Of a stretch of 64,000 bases of DNA, positions 35,245 through 43,799 are shown piece by piece (position 1 is the first letter of the stretch; each line of letters begins with the position of its first letter). The stretch is taken from positions 62,001-126,000 of the forward strand of contig JAHYZA010000005.1 in the NCBI GenBank assembly GCA_019424695.1, written 5' to 3'. Position numbers and translations under genes: made by a program. This DNA comes from Oscillospiraceae bacterium. Lineage in GTDB: Bacteria; Bacillota; Clostridia; Oscillospirales; Ruminococcaceae. The notes below the pieces were generated by a model. That model was not told the origin of the DNA and made no database searches. It saw nothing but the letters and a program-made list of their open reading frames with translations.

Positions 35245-36219
35245 ATGGCTAAGGAAATCAAAACAATCGGTGTTCTGACCAGCGGCGGTGACGCGCCCGG
35301 CATGAATGCTGCTGTACGTGCAATCGTCCGTGCGGGCATCAGCAAGGGATACCGCATGATGGGCATTCAGCGCGGTTACAATGGTCTGATCAACGGCGAA
35401 TGCTATGAGATGAACGTCCGCAGTGTTTCTGAGATCATTCACCGCGGCGGTACGATTTTGTATACGGCGCGCTGCCTGGAGTTCAAAACGCAGGAAGGCC
35501 AGGCCAAGGGTCTGGCACGCTGCAAGGAACTGGGCATTGATGCGCTGGTAGTCATCGGCGGTGACGGTTCGTTCATGGGTGCCCGTGCGCTGGCAAACCA
35601 GGGGATTCCGTGCATCGGTCTGCCCGGTACCATTGATAATGATATTGCCTGCAGTGAATACACCATCGGCTATGACACGGCCATGAATACGGCTGTGGAG
35701 GCAATTGATAAACTCCGCGATACCACCCAGAGCCATGACCGCTGCAGCGTCGTCGAGGTCATGGGTCATCATGCCGGGTATATCGCCCTGAACGTCGGCA
35801 TCGCGACCGGCGCCCTGGCGGTCCTGCTGCCCGAGATTCCCTTCGACTTTGAGCGGGATATCCTGCAGCGTATGCGCCAGACTCAGGTCACCGGCAAGAA
35901 GCACTTCATCATCATTGTTTCGGAAGGCGTGATCGGCGCCCAGGAACTGGCCAACCAGATCCAGGCCGCTACCGGTGTCGATTCCCGTGCAACGGTTCTG
36001 GGCCACATCCAGCGTGGCGGTTCTCCGACGGTCCGCGACCGTGTCAATGCCTCTTTGATGGGGTATCATGCGATCGATCTTCTGGACAAGGGCATCTACA
36101 ACCGTGTTGTGGCGGTCTCCGGCGACAAGATCGTGGATTACGATGTCAACGTCGCTCTTTCGATGCACAAGACCATCGACCGCGAGATGATCGATATCGC
36201 CAACGCAATTTCGATCTGA
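35245..36219 (+). CDS. pfkA: ATP-dependent 6-phosphofructokinase
   Basis: Glycolytic enzyme converting fructose 6-phosphate to the 1,6-bisphosphate. The 324 residues match group I bacterial PfkA. Motifs are VLTSGGDAPGMNAAVRAIVR, VVIGGDGSFMGARAL (the Gly in GGDGS favours ATP over pyrophosphate), GLPGTIDNDIACSEYTIGYD with catalytic Asp, and VEVMGHHAGYIAL. ATG 35245 follows AGGAGG at 35230; an in-frame upstream ATG at 35218 would lengthen the product by nine residues. A terminator closes the gene. Confidence 0.97.
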   Translation: MAKEIKTIGVLTSGGDAPGMNAAVRAIVRAGISKGYRMMGIQRGYNGLINGECYEMNVRSVSEIIHRGGTILYTARCLEFKTQEGQAKGLARCKELGIDALVVIGGDGSFMGARALANQGIPCIGLPGTIDNDIACSEYTIGYDTAMNTAVEAIDKLRDTTQSHDRCSVVEVMGHHAGYIALNVGIATGALAVLLPEIPFDFERDILQRMRQTQVTGKKHFIIIVSEGVIGAQELANQIQAATGVDSRATVLGHIQRGGSPTVRDRVNASLMGYHAIDLLDKGIYNRVVAVSGDKIVDYDVNVALSMHKTIDREMIDIANAISI

Positions 36220-36236
36220 GTTTCAAAACAGACTGC

Positions 36237-36270
36237 AAGACCGCATGCCCTCTGGGCGGCGGTCTTTTTT
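36237..36270 (+). terminator. Terminator after pfkA
   Basis: AAGACCGC pairs with GCGGTCTT around an inner GCCC/GGGC hairpin and runs into T residues ending at 36270. Confidence 0.9.
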
Positions 36271-36317
36271 GATGGAAATTGTGACGAATTTTTTATCGGA
36301 TTTTTGTGGATAAGTAC

Positions 36318-36346
36318 TTGTCAAACCCTATTCGGGATGGTATAAT
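36318..36346 (+). promoter_or_regulatory. Strong promoter of rplS
   Basis: TTGTCA (36318-36323), 17-bp spacer, and TATAAT (36341-36346) preceded by TGG, so it is a near-consensus promoter with an extended -10. Confidence 0.85.
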
Positions 36347-36461
36347 ACTAAAGCGTTAGTGCTGCCGGGCCACCGGCAGGATAATGACACATCATTAAAC
36401 AGGCGGTCCTCTGCCGAAACTTCGGGTATGAACGTCGATACAAAATGGAGGAATTCATAAC
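36347..36461 (+). promoter_or_regulatory. rplS 5' leader with hairpin, possible L19 autoregulatory leader
   Basis: About 110 nt separate the promoter from the rplS start, longer than needed for initiation. The leader contains a perfect 7-bp hairpin (CTGCCGG/CCGGCAG, 36362-36379) and further short complementary runs. L19 leaders that bind the ribosomal protein are known in Firmicutes; I cannot show that this leader matches that class. Confidence 0.35.
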
Positions 36462-36803
36462 ATGGACGCAATCAAGCATTTTACCGAGGGTATGATCAAA
36501 GAAAACAAGCCCCAGTTCGAAGTCGGCGACACCGTCCGCGTTTCCGTCCGCATCAAGGAAGGCGACAAGGAGCGTATCCAGGCTTTTGAGGGCACCGTCA
36601 TTGCCAAGAAGCATGGCGGCATTGCGGAGACCTTCACCGTTCGCCGCACCTCTTATGGTGTTGGTGTGGAGCGCGTGTTCCCCGTCAACAGCCCGTTCGT
36701 TGAGAAGGTTGAAGTTGTCCGCCGCGGCAAGGTCCGTCGTGCGAAGCTCTTCTACCTGCGTGAGCGTACCGGCAAGGCGGCCAAGGTCAAGGCGCGTATC
36801 TGA
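36462..36803 (+). CDS. rplS: 50S ribosomal protein L19
   Basis: Ribosomal large-subunit protein at the 30S-50S interface, 113 residues. The family core FEVGDTVRVSVRIKEGDKER, QAFEGTVIAKKHGG and FTVRRTSYGVGVERVFP is fully present, and the C-terminus is RRGKVRRAKLFYLRERTGK. GGAGG lies 10 bp before the ATG. It is transcribed from its own strong promoter with a terminator directly after, so lepB-rbgA-rnhB probably depend on read-through. Confidence 0.98.
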   Translation: MDAIKHFTEGMIKENKPQFEVGDTVRVSVRIKEGDKERIQAFEGTVIAKKHGGIAETFTVRRTSYGVGVERVFPVNSPFVEKVEVVRRGKVRRAKLFYLRERTGKAAKVKARI

Positions 36804-36812
36804 GCATACTGA

Positions 36813-36847
36813 GAAAAGGGGAGGACGGTTGGCGTTCTCCCTTTTTT
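36813..36847 (+). terminator. Terminator between rplS and lepB
   Basis: AAAAGGGGAG (36814-36823) can pair with CTCCCTTTTTT (36837-36847), ending in six T residues. Confidence 0.8.
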
Positions 36848-36879
36848 CGTATTCTTTTGCAGGAGGGGGCTTGGCACAG

Positions 36880-37416
36880 ATGCTGAAAGCGCGGTACAGC
36901 CGCAATAAAGGAATTCTGGAATGGTATGATGCACTGGCGGTGGCTGTTGCGGTGATCGCTCTCATCTTTACTTTTGTGGTGCGCATCGTACAGGTGGATG
37001 GCAGTTCCATGAATCCCAGCCTGCTTGATGGGGAGCGTGTTCTGATTGCCACCTTCTTGCAGCCGGATTATGGGGATGTGGTGATCATTGACAGCTATAT
37101 TCCCTATGGAAAACCCCTTGTGAAACGTGTGATCGGCAAGTCTGGCGATACCATCGACATTGATTTCCAGACGGGCGTGGTCTATCGCAACGGGCAGGCG
37201 TTGTCGGAACCCTATACGGCGGAGCCTACCTGGACCTACGAGGGTGTGGAATTTCCGCTTACGGTACCCGATGGATGCCTGTTCATTATGGGGGATAACC
37301 GCAACAATTCCAAGGACAGCCGAGACGCCGAAATTGGTTGTGTCGATACCCGCGATGTGCTGGGGGTGGCGATCTGGCGTTTGCTGCCCTTTGGCAAGAT
37401 GGTAGGTGCAGAATGA
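36880..37416 (+). CDS. lepB: Type I signal peptidase
   Basis: Membrane-anchored serine/lysine protease that cleaves Sec signal peptides. The product of 178 residues fits the short Gram-positive form. A single N-terminal transmembrane helix (AVAVAVIALIFTFVV) is followed by the catalytic serine block VDGSSMNPSLLDGERVLI, the lysine block GKPLVKRVIGKSGDTI and the C-terminal MGDNRNNSKDSRD. The start is uncertain: ATG 36880 or TTG 36871, both after AGGAGGGGG at 36861-36869. ATGA overlap couples it to rbgA. Confidence 0.94.
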   Translation: MLKARYSRNKGILEWYDALAVAVAVIALIFTFVVRIVQVDGSSMNPSLLDGERVLIATFLQPDYGDVVIIDSYIPYGKPLVKRVIGKSGDTIDIDFQTGVVYRNGQALSEPYTAEPTWTYEGVEFPLTVPDGCLFIMGDNRNNSKDSRDAEIGCVDTRDVLGVAIWRLLPFGKMVGAE

Positions 37417-38348
37417 GTCAAAGCGATATTATCAACAGCCGTCAGATTCAGTGGTTTCCGGGCCACATGACAAAAACACTGCGGTTGATGGAGAAAGAAA
37501 TCCGCAACGTGGATTGCGTGCTGCAAATTTTGGATGCACGCATCCCGCTTTCGAGTCTGAATCCGGAAATCGAACGAATCACGGCAGGCAAACCGCATTT
37601 GTATATTTTGAATAAGTCCGATCTGGCGGACCCGGAAATCACCCGACAGTGGCTTGCGTATTTCAAGAGCGCCGGGGCCGGTTGTCTGGCGATGGATTCC
37701 AAACAAAAAGGGCGTGCAGCCGCAACCAAAGCGCCCATCGAGCACGAACTTTCCTCCTTGATGGAGCGGCGCCGTAACCGCGGCATGGTAGGCGCGGCCA
37801 TTCGGGTGATGGTCGTGGGGATTCCCAACGTAGGCAAATCCACCTTTATCAATTCTTTTGCCGGTACCACGCGGGCCAAGGCTGCCAATAAGCCAGGTGT
37901 GACCCGCGGTAAACAGTGGATCTCGGTAGACAGTTTCGACCTGATGGATATGCCGGGCGTTCTGTGGAAAAAGTTCGACTCCCTGGAAACGGCGTCCAAT
38001 CTGGCTTTTATCGGCTCCATCCGGGACGACATTCTGGATATTGAAGAACTGGCCTGCGGACTGCTTTCCAGTGTGCGGCAGATCTATCCGCAGCAGCTTC
38101 TGACGCGGTATAAACTGGATGAATCTGCACTGGAATTGCCCCCTTACGACTTGCTGCAGGCAATCGGTGCCAAACGGGGCATGCTGATTTCGGGCGGCGA
38201 AGTGGATACCGAGCGTGCAGCCAAGATGCTGGTGGGAGAGTTCCGTGCCAGTAAATGGGGACGGCTCTCCCTGGAACGTCCGCCGCAGCGCCATTGTGAG
38301 CAGGAGGAAACGGACGATGCCGAGGACATCGAAATCGACGAACAATAA
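37413..38348 (+). CDS. rbgA: Ribosome biogenesis GTPase RbgA (YlqF)
   Basis: Circularly permuted GTPase needed for late 50S assembly. It has 311 residues. The permuted order is visible: G4 as LNKSDLAD (near residue 69), then G1 as VGIPNVGKSTFINSF, G2 around KPGVTRGKQWI and G3 as DMPGVLWKK. The N-terminal block IQWFPGHMTKTLR is the RbgA signature, and a C-terminal helical domain follows. The rplS-lepB-rbgA-rnhB order matches Bacillus-like genomes. Confidence 0.96.
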   Translation: MSQSDIINSRQIQWFPGHMTKTLRLMEKEIRNVDCVLQILDARIPLSSLNPEIERITAGKPHLYILNKSDLADPEITRQWLAYFKSAGAGCLAMDSKQKGRAAATKAPIEHELSSLMERRRNRGMVGAAIRVMVVGIPNVGKSTFINSFAGTTRAKAANKPGVTRGKQWISVDSFDLMDMPGVLWKKFDSLETASNLAFIGSIRDDILDIEELACGLLSSVRQIYPQQLLTRYKLDESALELPPYDLLQAIGAKRGMLISGGEVDTERAAKMLVGEFRASKWGRLSLERPPQRHCEQEETDDAEDIEIDEQ

Positions 38349-38961
38349 CGCGGTACTGTACGCTTTTGACGCCGAGCAGCGTGCACAATTCGGCGTGCTC
38401 TGCGGTGTGGATGAGGCGGGACGCGGCCCTTTGTGTGGGCCGGTCTGCTGTGCAGCAGTGATCCTGGACCCGGATGATCCCATTGAAGGGATCAACGACT
38501 CCAAAAAGCTGACCGGAAAGCGCCGCGAGGCATTGTTTGAGGAAATTACCAGGCGCGCAGTCGCTTACAAAGTAGTTTTCATTTCACCGCAGGAAATTGA
38601 CGAGCGGAATATCCTTTGGGCCACCATGGACGGTATGGCACAGGCGGTCAACGGTCTGGACCCGCAGCCGCAGTACGTCCTGATCGACGGCAACCGCTGC
38701 CCTCCGGATCTGAAACTTCCATCCCGGGCGGTCGTCAAGGGAGATGCCAACAGCGCCAGTATTGCTGCAGCGTCCATTCTTGCCAAGGTCAGCCGTGACC
38801 GTTATATGAAAGAGCTGGATCAGCAGTATCCGCAATACCAGCTGGCGAAACATAAAGGATATCCGACAGCGCTGCATTATCAATTGATTGAACAGTATGG
38901 CATCCAGCCGTTTTATCGCCGCAGCTTTTTGAAAAAGCAGGGCTACTGGCATGAAAAATGA
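38317..38961 (+). CDS. rnhB: Ribonuclease HII
   Basis: Endonuclease that removes RNA from RNA-DNA hybrids, including single ribonucleotides in DNA. It has 214 residues. Catalytic residues lie in GVDEAGRGPLCGPVCCAAV (Asp, Glu) and in LIDGNRCPPDLK, with KVSRDRYMKELD and HKGYPTALHYQLI further along. ATG 38317 has AGGAGGAAA upstream and lies 32 bp inside rbgA, a clear case of coupling. It overlaps yraN by 11 bp. Confidence 0.95.
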   Translation: MPRTSKSTNNNAVLYAFDAEQRAQFGVLCGVDEAGRGPLCGPVCCAAVILDPDDPIEGINDSKKLTGKRREALFEEITRRAVAYKVVFISPQEIDERNILWATMDGMAQAVNGLDPQPQYVLIDGNRCPPDLKLPSRAVVKGDANSASIAAASILAKVSRDRYMKELDQQYPQYQLAKHKGYPTALHYQLIEQYGIQPFYRRSFLKKQGYWHEK

Positions 38962-39304
38962 GCTGGGCAAAAAGGGAGAAGCCATCGCGGCGCAATATTA
39001 CCGTCAGAAAGGGTATCTGCTGCTGGACCATAACTATCGCACCCGGATGGGGGAGCTGGACCTCATCGTATACAAAGAGGATGTGATCGTCTTTGCGGAA
39101 GTCAAGACCCGGGCGGGGCGGATGCTGGCAGCCCCCGCGGAAGCGGTAGACAGGCACAAACAGCACAGGCTGGTGCTGGCGGCACAGTTTTATCTGCAAA
39201 ACAGCCCGTTTGCCGAAGCAACCGTGCGGTTTGATGTTGTAGAAGTGACACCTGCCGAAAGAGGGTGGCAGGTCCACTGTATCATGGACGCGTTCCAAAT
39301 TTGA
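38951..39304 (+). CDS. YraN/UPF0102 family nuclease-fold protein
   Basis: Small protein of 117 residues with the YraN core of the restriction-endonuclease-like fold: LGKKGEAIAAQYYRQKGYLLL, RMGELDLIVYKEDVIVFAEV and KTRAG. These keep the E-D-ExK pattern of a nuclease. The function of YraN is not settled; association with rnhB is widely conserved and suggests a DNA or RNA processing role. It overlaps rnhB by 11 bp. Confidence 0.92.
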   Translation: MKNELGKKGEAIAAQYYRQKGYLLLDHNYRTRMGELDLIVYKEDVIVFAEVKTRAGRMLAAPAEAVDRHKQHRLVLAAQFYLQNSPFAEATVRFDVVEVTPAERGWQVHCIMDAFQI

Positions 39305-39329
39305 ACATACCAGAGAAAGGGTGTATCGT

Positions 39330-40778
39330 ATGCAGTATCAGAGTACCAGAGATTCCCAGCTTCGTGTCTCCGCTTCGGAAGCAATTGTGCGCGGACTGGC
39401 GCCGCAGAGCGGCCTGTTTGTGCCCGAAAGTTTCCCGCAGGCGGACCTGGATGCGTGGAAACATCTCTCCTACCCGGAGCTGGCCCAGAAAGTGCTGGCG
39501 GGCTACCTCACTGATTACAGTGCAGATTTCCTGAAAGAGGCGACAGAGAGCACCTACGGTGCTGCTTTTGCGGGAAATGCTGGCCGCACCGTGCGGGTTC
39601 ACGACGGCTTATATGCCCTGGAACTGTGGCATGGTCCTACTTGTGCCTTCAAGGATTATGCGCTGCAGCTGATGCCCAAGCTGCTGGTGGAAGCCAAACG
39701 GAACCTGTCCCGCACCGAAACCACGCGGATTCTGGTGGCGACTTCCGGTGATACCGGCAAAGCAGCTTTGGCCGGATACGCCGGTTTGGACGGTATTGAG
39801 ATCTCGGTGTTTTATCCGGACGCCGGCACCAGCGAGATCCAGCGCCTGCAGATGGTCACCCAGGCCGGGGAGAATGTGCAGGTGTATGCGGTGGAAGGCA
39901 ACTTTGATGATGCCCAGACCGGTGTGAAGCGTGTTTTTGCGGATGCGTCGGCAGCGGAAGAACTGGAAAAACGCAATATTCGCCTTTCCAGCGCCAACTC
40001 CATCAACTGGGGACGGCTGGCACCGCAGATCGTATACTATTTCTATGCGTATTTCCGTCTGGCGGAGCAGGAAGCCGTCGCCTGGGGTGAACCGGTGGAC
40101 TTCTGTGTGCCGACCGGTAACTTCGGCGACATCCTGGCAGGTTACTACGCCAAGCAGATGGGGCTGCCGGTGGGAAAACTGGTCTGCGCTTCCAATAAGA
40201 ACAATGTACTGACGGACTTTATCCGCACGGGCACTTATGATGCCCGCCGCACGTTCTATAAGACAACTTCCCCCTCTATGGACATTCTGATCTCCTCCAA
40301 CCTGGAGCGGCTGCTGTACCATGTCAGCGGCAGCAGCGAAAAGGTCGCGGCCTGGATGCAGGAGCTGGCGCAGACCGGATGCTATACGGTGGATGCCGAA
40401 ACGCTGGGCAAAATTCAGCAGGACTTTGCCGCGGGCTTTGCCGGCGATGAAGAAGGCTCTACCGAGATTCGTGCGCGCTTTGCGGCGGATCGGTATCTCT
40501 GTGATACCCATACGGCTGTGGCTTTCCGGGTGGCAGAAACCTGCCGCGGCACTGCTCCTATGGTGGTGCTGTCGACGGCCAGTCCGTTCAAGTTCCCTCG
40601 CGCTGTGCTGTCTGCCCTGGGGGAACAGGCTCCGGAAAGCGATTTTGCGGCCATGACGGCCTTGACGAAAGCGACCGGGCAACAGGCTCCTAAGAGTTTG
40701 CAGGAACTGGACAGTCTGCCGGTGCGCTTCACCGAAGTAATCAAACCGGAGCAGATTCGGGATGCAGCACTTCGCTGA
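39330..40778 (+). CDS. thrC: Threonine synthase
   Basis: PLP-dependent enzyme converting O-phosphohomoserine to threonine. The product of 482 residues is the longer class of ThrC found in many clostridia, yeast and E. coli-like relatives. The PLP lysine is in LWHGPTCAFKDYALQLMP. Other blocks are LVATSGDTGKAALAGYAGLD and FCVPTGNFGDILAGYYAKQMG (phosphate binding). ATG 39330 has GAAAGGG about 9 bp upstream; GTG 39321 is too close to it. No thrB or hom gene is nearby. Confidence 0.95.
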   Translation: MQYQSTRDSQLRVSASEAIVRGLAPQSGLFVPESFPQADLDAWKHLSYPELAQKVLAGYLTDYSADFLKEATESTYGAAFAGNAGRTVRVHDGLYALELWHGPTCAFKDYALQLMPKLLVEAKRNLSRTETTRILVATSGDTGKAALAGYAGLDGIEISVFYPDAGTSEIQRLQMVTQAGENVQVYAVEGNFDDAQTGVKRVFADASAAEELEKRNIRLSSANSINWGRLAPQIVYYFYAYFRLAEQEAVAWGEPVDFCVPTGNFGDILAGYYAKQMGLPVGKLVCASNKNNVLTDFIRTGTYDARRTFYKTTSPSMDILISSNLERLLYHVSGSSEKVAAWMQELAQTGCYTVDAETLGKIQQDFAAGFAGDEEGSTEIRARFAADRYLCDTHTAVAFRVAETCRGTAPMVVLSTASPFKFPRAVLSALGEQAPESDFAAMTALTKATGQQAPKSLQELDSLPVRFTEVIKPEQIRDAALR

Positions 40779-40823
40779 TTCTGGAGAGCCCCCGCGCGAA
40801 AGAATAACAACGGAAGGAGCCGT

Positions 40824-41516
40824 ATGGCTGTATTTGTAATAGGAGACCTGCACCTGTCTCTCGGCACCGACAAGCCGATGGATGTGTTTCCCGGTTGGGA
40901 GGGGTACCTTCCCAAACTGGAAGCCAACTGGCGAACTTTGGTGAAACCGGAGGATACTGTGATTCTGGCAGGCGACACCAGTTGGGCCATGAATCTGCAG
41001 GGGACCCACGCGGACTTTGCTTTTTTACAGAGCCTGCCTGGGCAAAAGTGGCTGCTGAAAGGAAACCATGATTATTGGTGGACCACCACACGGAAAATGG
41101 ATGCCTTTTTGCAGACGAACGGATTTGATTCGCTGCACATTTTACATAACAATGCCTGCGTGGTGGGGCAGACGGCGCTCTGCGGTACACGCGGCTGGCC
41201 GTTTGACGATGTGGCCGCCCAGGGGGAAAAACTCATGGCCCGGGAAGCCGGGCGGCTGCGCATGTCGCTGCAGGCGGCGCAGGACGTCCCGCGCAAGATT
41301 GCCTTTTTGCATTATCCGCCGGTGTATCCCGGCGCTTCGGCGCCGGAACTGGTGGCGGTTCTGCGGGAGTTTGGCGTGACGGAATGTTATTACGGCCATC
41401 TGCACGGCAAATCCATCCGGTTTGCGGTGCAGGGGGAGGTGGACGGCATCCGGTATCGTCTGATCTCCGCGGATGGCCTGGGGTTCTGCCCCTACAAATT
41501 GGATGAAATCGGCTGA
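40824..41516 (+). CDS. Metallophosphoesterase (calcineurin-like)
   Basis: Calcineurin-like phosphoesterase of 230 residues. Metal-binding motifs in order are FVIGDLHLSLG, ILAGDTSWAMN, LLKGNHDYWW and YYGHLHGKSIRF, with a central IAFLHYPPVYPG block. It belongs to a clostridial group without defined substrate. It lies 45 bp after thrC with a good GGAAGGAG site, so it may be co-transcribed. Confidence 0.85.
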   Translation: MAVFVIGDLHLSLGTDKPMDVFPGWEGYLPKLEANWRTLVKPEDTVILAGDTSWAMNLQGTHADFAFLQSLPGQKWLLKGNHDYWWTTTRKMDAFLQTNGFDSLHILHNNACVVGQTALCGTRGWPFDDVAAQGEKLMAREAGRLRMSLQAAQDVPRKIAFLHYPPVYPGASAPELVAVLREFGVTECYYGHLHGKSIRFAVQGEVDGIRYRLISADGLGFCPYKLDEIG

Positions 41517-41636
41517 TAGCCCTTTGACAGACAACCAAAAGCCGGTTTTACAGCATCCATCTGCCGGGAAAAAGCCCAAAAAGTAAGTTGAATTGTGACT
41601 TTTTTGCAAATAGGGCTGGTATTCTGTGCAGGAACA

Positions 41637-41645
41637 TGCTATAAT
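41637..41645 (+). promoter_or_regulatory. Extended -10 promoter before tig
   Basis: TGC directly before TATAAT (41640-41645), 43 bp upstream of the trigger factor ATG. No good -35 is evident. Confidence 0.55.
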
Positions 41646-41688
41646 TACTTGTATTTTTATGTACATTTATTTTTGGAGGAATTTATAA

Positions 41689-43074
41689 ATGAAGCTGATT
41701 TCCTGTGAAAAGCTCGAAAAGAGCATGGTCGAACTGCAGTTCTCCATCGACGCGGAGACCTTCAAATCCGCCGTCGGCGCCGCTTTCAAGCGTGAGAGCA
41801 AGAAGTACACCGTTCCCGGTTTCCGTAAGGGCCATGCCCCCCGCGCGATGATCGAGAAGATGTATGGCAAGGATCTGTTCCAGTACGACGCCATCAACGA
41901 TCTGTTCCCTGAAAACTACGAGGCCGCCGTGAAAGAGGCTAGCATCGAAGTGGTCGGTGGTCCGGCTCCCGAGGTCGTTTCCATGTCCGAGGAAGAGGGC
42001 GCTGTTCTGAAAGTCAAGGTTGCCGTCAAGCCCGAAGTGGAACTGGGCGAGTACGCCGGTTTAAGCGTGACCAAAGATGTCAAGACTGTGGATGAGGCCG
42101 ATGTGGACGCCGAGATCAAGCGCATGCAGGACCGCAATGGCCGTCTGCTGACCCGTGACGGGGAAGCCCAGAACGGCGACACCGCCACCATCGACTTCGA
42201 GGGCTTTGTGGATGGCAAGGCTTTCGAGGGCGGCAAGGCGGAGCACTATGCCCTGGTGCTGGGCAGCGGCTCCTTCATCCCCGGCTTCGAGGAGCAGGTT
42301 GTGGGCCACAAGGCTGGCGATGAGTTCGATGTGAATGTCAAGTTCCCCGAAGAGTACCAGGCCGACGAACTGGCCGGCAAGGATGCCACCTTCAAGATCA
42401 AGCTGCACGAGGTTCAGTACAAGGAACTGCCGGAGCTGGATGACGACTTTGCCAAGGACGTCAGCGAGTACGATACGCTGGACGAACTGAAGGATTCCAT
42501 CCGCAAGGGCATTGCTGCCAACCACGAGAAGCAGGCTGAGCAGAAGATGGAAAACGACCTGATCGATCAGGTTGTCAACGGCATGAAGGCTGAGATCCCC
42601 GACGCCATGATCGAGGGCCGTATGGAGGAACTGGTGCAGGACTTCCAGTACCGCATTTCTCAGCAGGGCCTCAAGCTCGAGCAGTACCTGCAGTATATGG
42701 GCATGACCAAGGAGCAGTTCAAGGAGCAGTTCCGTGAGCAGGCCGAAAAGCAGGTCAAGATGCGTCTTGCCATGGAAGCAATCGTTGCCAAGGAAAACAT
42801 CGAGACCACCGAGGAAGAGTTCGAGGCGGAAGTCAAGCGCATTGCCGATGCTTACCAGATGGAGGTCGACAAGGTCAAGAGCCTGGTGGATGCCGAAGCT
42901 GTCAAGAAGGATCTGGCTGTCAACAAGGCCATCGATTTCGTGAAGGAAAAGGCCAACGTTGTTTCCGGCGAGCCCGAGAAGAAGCCCGCCAAGAAGACCA
43001 CCCGCAAGACCACCAAGAAGGCTGCGGAAAAGAAAGCGGAAGAAACCCAGAGCGAGGAGAACAAGGGCGAGTAA
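41689..43074 (+). CDS. tig: Trigger factor with basic C-terminal tail
   Basis: Ribosome-bound chaperone and peptidyl-prolyl isomerase, 461 residues. The N-terminal ribosome-binding domain includes VPGFRKGHAPRAMIEKMYG (signature GFRxGxxP). The FKBP-like PPIase domain (about 150-245) has GDTATIDFEGFVDGKAFEGG and GSFIPGFEEQVVG. The helical chaperone domain follows. From residue 427 a lysine-rich tail (PAKKTTRKTTKKAAEKK, ending acidic) is added beyond the usual end, resembling histone H1-type repeats. The tig-clpP-clpX order is conserved. GGAGG precedes the ATG. Confidence 0.95.
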   Translation: MKLISCEKLEKSMVELQFSIDAETFKSAVGAAFKRESKKYTVPGFRKGHAPRAMIEKMYGKDLFQYDAINDLFPENYEAAVKEASIEVVGGPAPEVVSMSEEEGAVLKVKVAVKPEVELGEYAGLSVTKDVKTVDEADVDAEIKRMQDRNGRLLTRDGEAQNGDTATIDFEGFVDGKAFEGGKAEHYALVLGSGSFIPGFEEQVVGHKAGDEFDVNVKFPEEYQADELAGKDATFKIKLHEVQYKELPELDDDFAKDVSEYDTLDELKDSIRKGIAANHEKQAEQKMENDLIDQVVNGMKAEIPDAMIEGRMEELVQDFQYRISQQGLKLEQYLQYMGMTKEQFKEQFREQAEKQVKMRLAMEAIVAKENIETTEEEFEAEVKRIADAYQMEVDKVKSLVDAEAVKKDLAVNKAIDFVKEKANVVSGEPEKKPAKKTTRKTTKKAAEKKAEETQSEENKGE

Positions 43075-43115
43075 TCTCGTCTGCGTGTAACCCCCGGAAA
43101 GTATGATAAACAGGG

Positions 43116-43146
43116 CCGATACGGTGTGCGTCTGCTGCCGTATCGG
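43116..43146 (+). terminator. Stem-loop between tig and clpP
   Basis: Perfect 9-bp stem CCGATACGG/CCGTATCGG with a 13-nt loop, followed only by TTCCTTT. It is a weak terminator or an mRNA-processing/stability element within tig-clpP-clpX. Confidence 0.5.
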
Positions 43147-43194
43147 TTCCTTTATCCGCCTCAATCCGATTTTATCCATAAGGAGGGAACCCCT

Positions 43195-43785
43195 ATGAGC
43201 CTTGTACCCTATGTTATCGAACAGACTGCGCGCGGTGAGCGCAGCTACGATATTTTTTCCCGTTTGCTCAACGACCGTATTATCGTGCTGAGCGAAGATG
43301 TCAATTCCACTTCGGCCAGTGTCGTAGTGGCGCAGCTGCTCTATCTGGAAGGACAGGACCCGGAGAAGGATATTTACTTCTACATCAACAGCCCGGGTGG
43401 TTCCATTTCGGACGGCATGGCCATCCACGATACGATGAACTACATCAAATGCGATGTTTCGACCATCTGCATCGGCATGGCGGCCTCTATGGGCTCTTTC
43501 CTGCTGGCCAGCGGCACAAAAGGCAAGCGTTTTGCGCTGCCCAACTCCGAGATCCTGATCCACCAGCCGCTGATCAGCGGCGGCGGTATCTCCGGCCAGG
43601 CCACCGATATCCAGATTCACGCCAATCATATCATTCACATTCGGGAACGCATGAACCAGTTGTACAGCCAGTACACCGGCCAGGCACTGGAAACCATTCA
43701 GCGTGATACCGAGCGTGATAATTATATGACGGCGCAGCAGGCCAAAGAGTATGGCCTGATCGATGATATCCTCTATAAACACTGA
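43195..43785 (+). CDS. clpP: ATP-dependent Clp protease proteolytic subunit
   Basis: Serine protease forming the ClpP tetradecamer, 196 residues. The catalytic triad appears as Ser in GMAASMGSFLLA, His in EILIHQPL and Asp in the IQRDTERDNYMTA segment. The N-terminal axial loop region has VIEQTARGERSYDIFSRLL. ATG 43195 follows AAGGAGGG at 43180-43187; the longer in-frame ATG at 43126 falls inside the upstream hairpin. It is followed 14 bp later by its ATPase partner clpX. Confidence 0.97.
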   Translation: MSLVPYVIEQTARGERSYDIFSRLLNDRIIVLSEDVNSTSASVVVAQLLYLEGQDPEKDIYFYINSPGGSISDGMAIHDTMNYIKCDVSTICIGMAASMGSFLLASGTKGKRFALPNSEILIHQPLISGGGISGQATDIQIHANHIIHIRERMNQLYSQYTGQALETIQRDTERDNYMTAQQAKEYGLIDDILYKH

Positions 43786-43799
43786 TTCGGGGGAACAAC

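Noticed and set aside
33397..36168. Long minus-strand frames across dnaE and pfkA
   Set aside because: They lie opposite well-conserved genes, cross the dnaE-pfkA boundary and show no family motifs.
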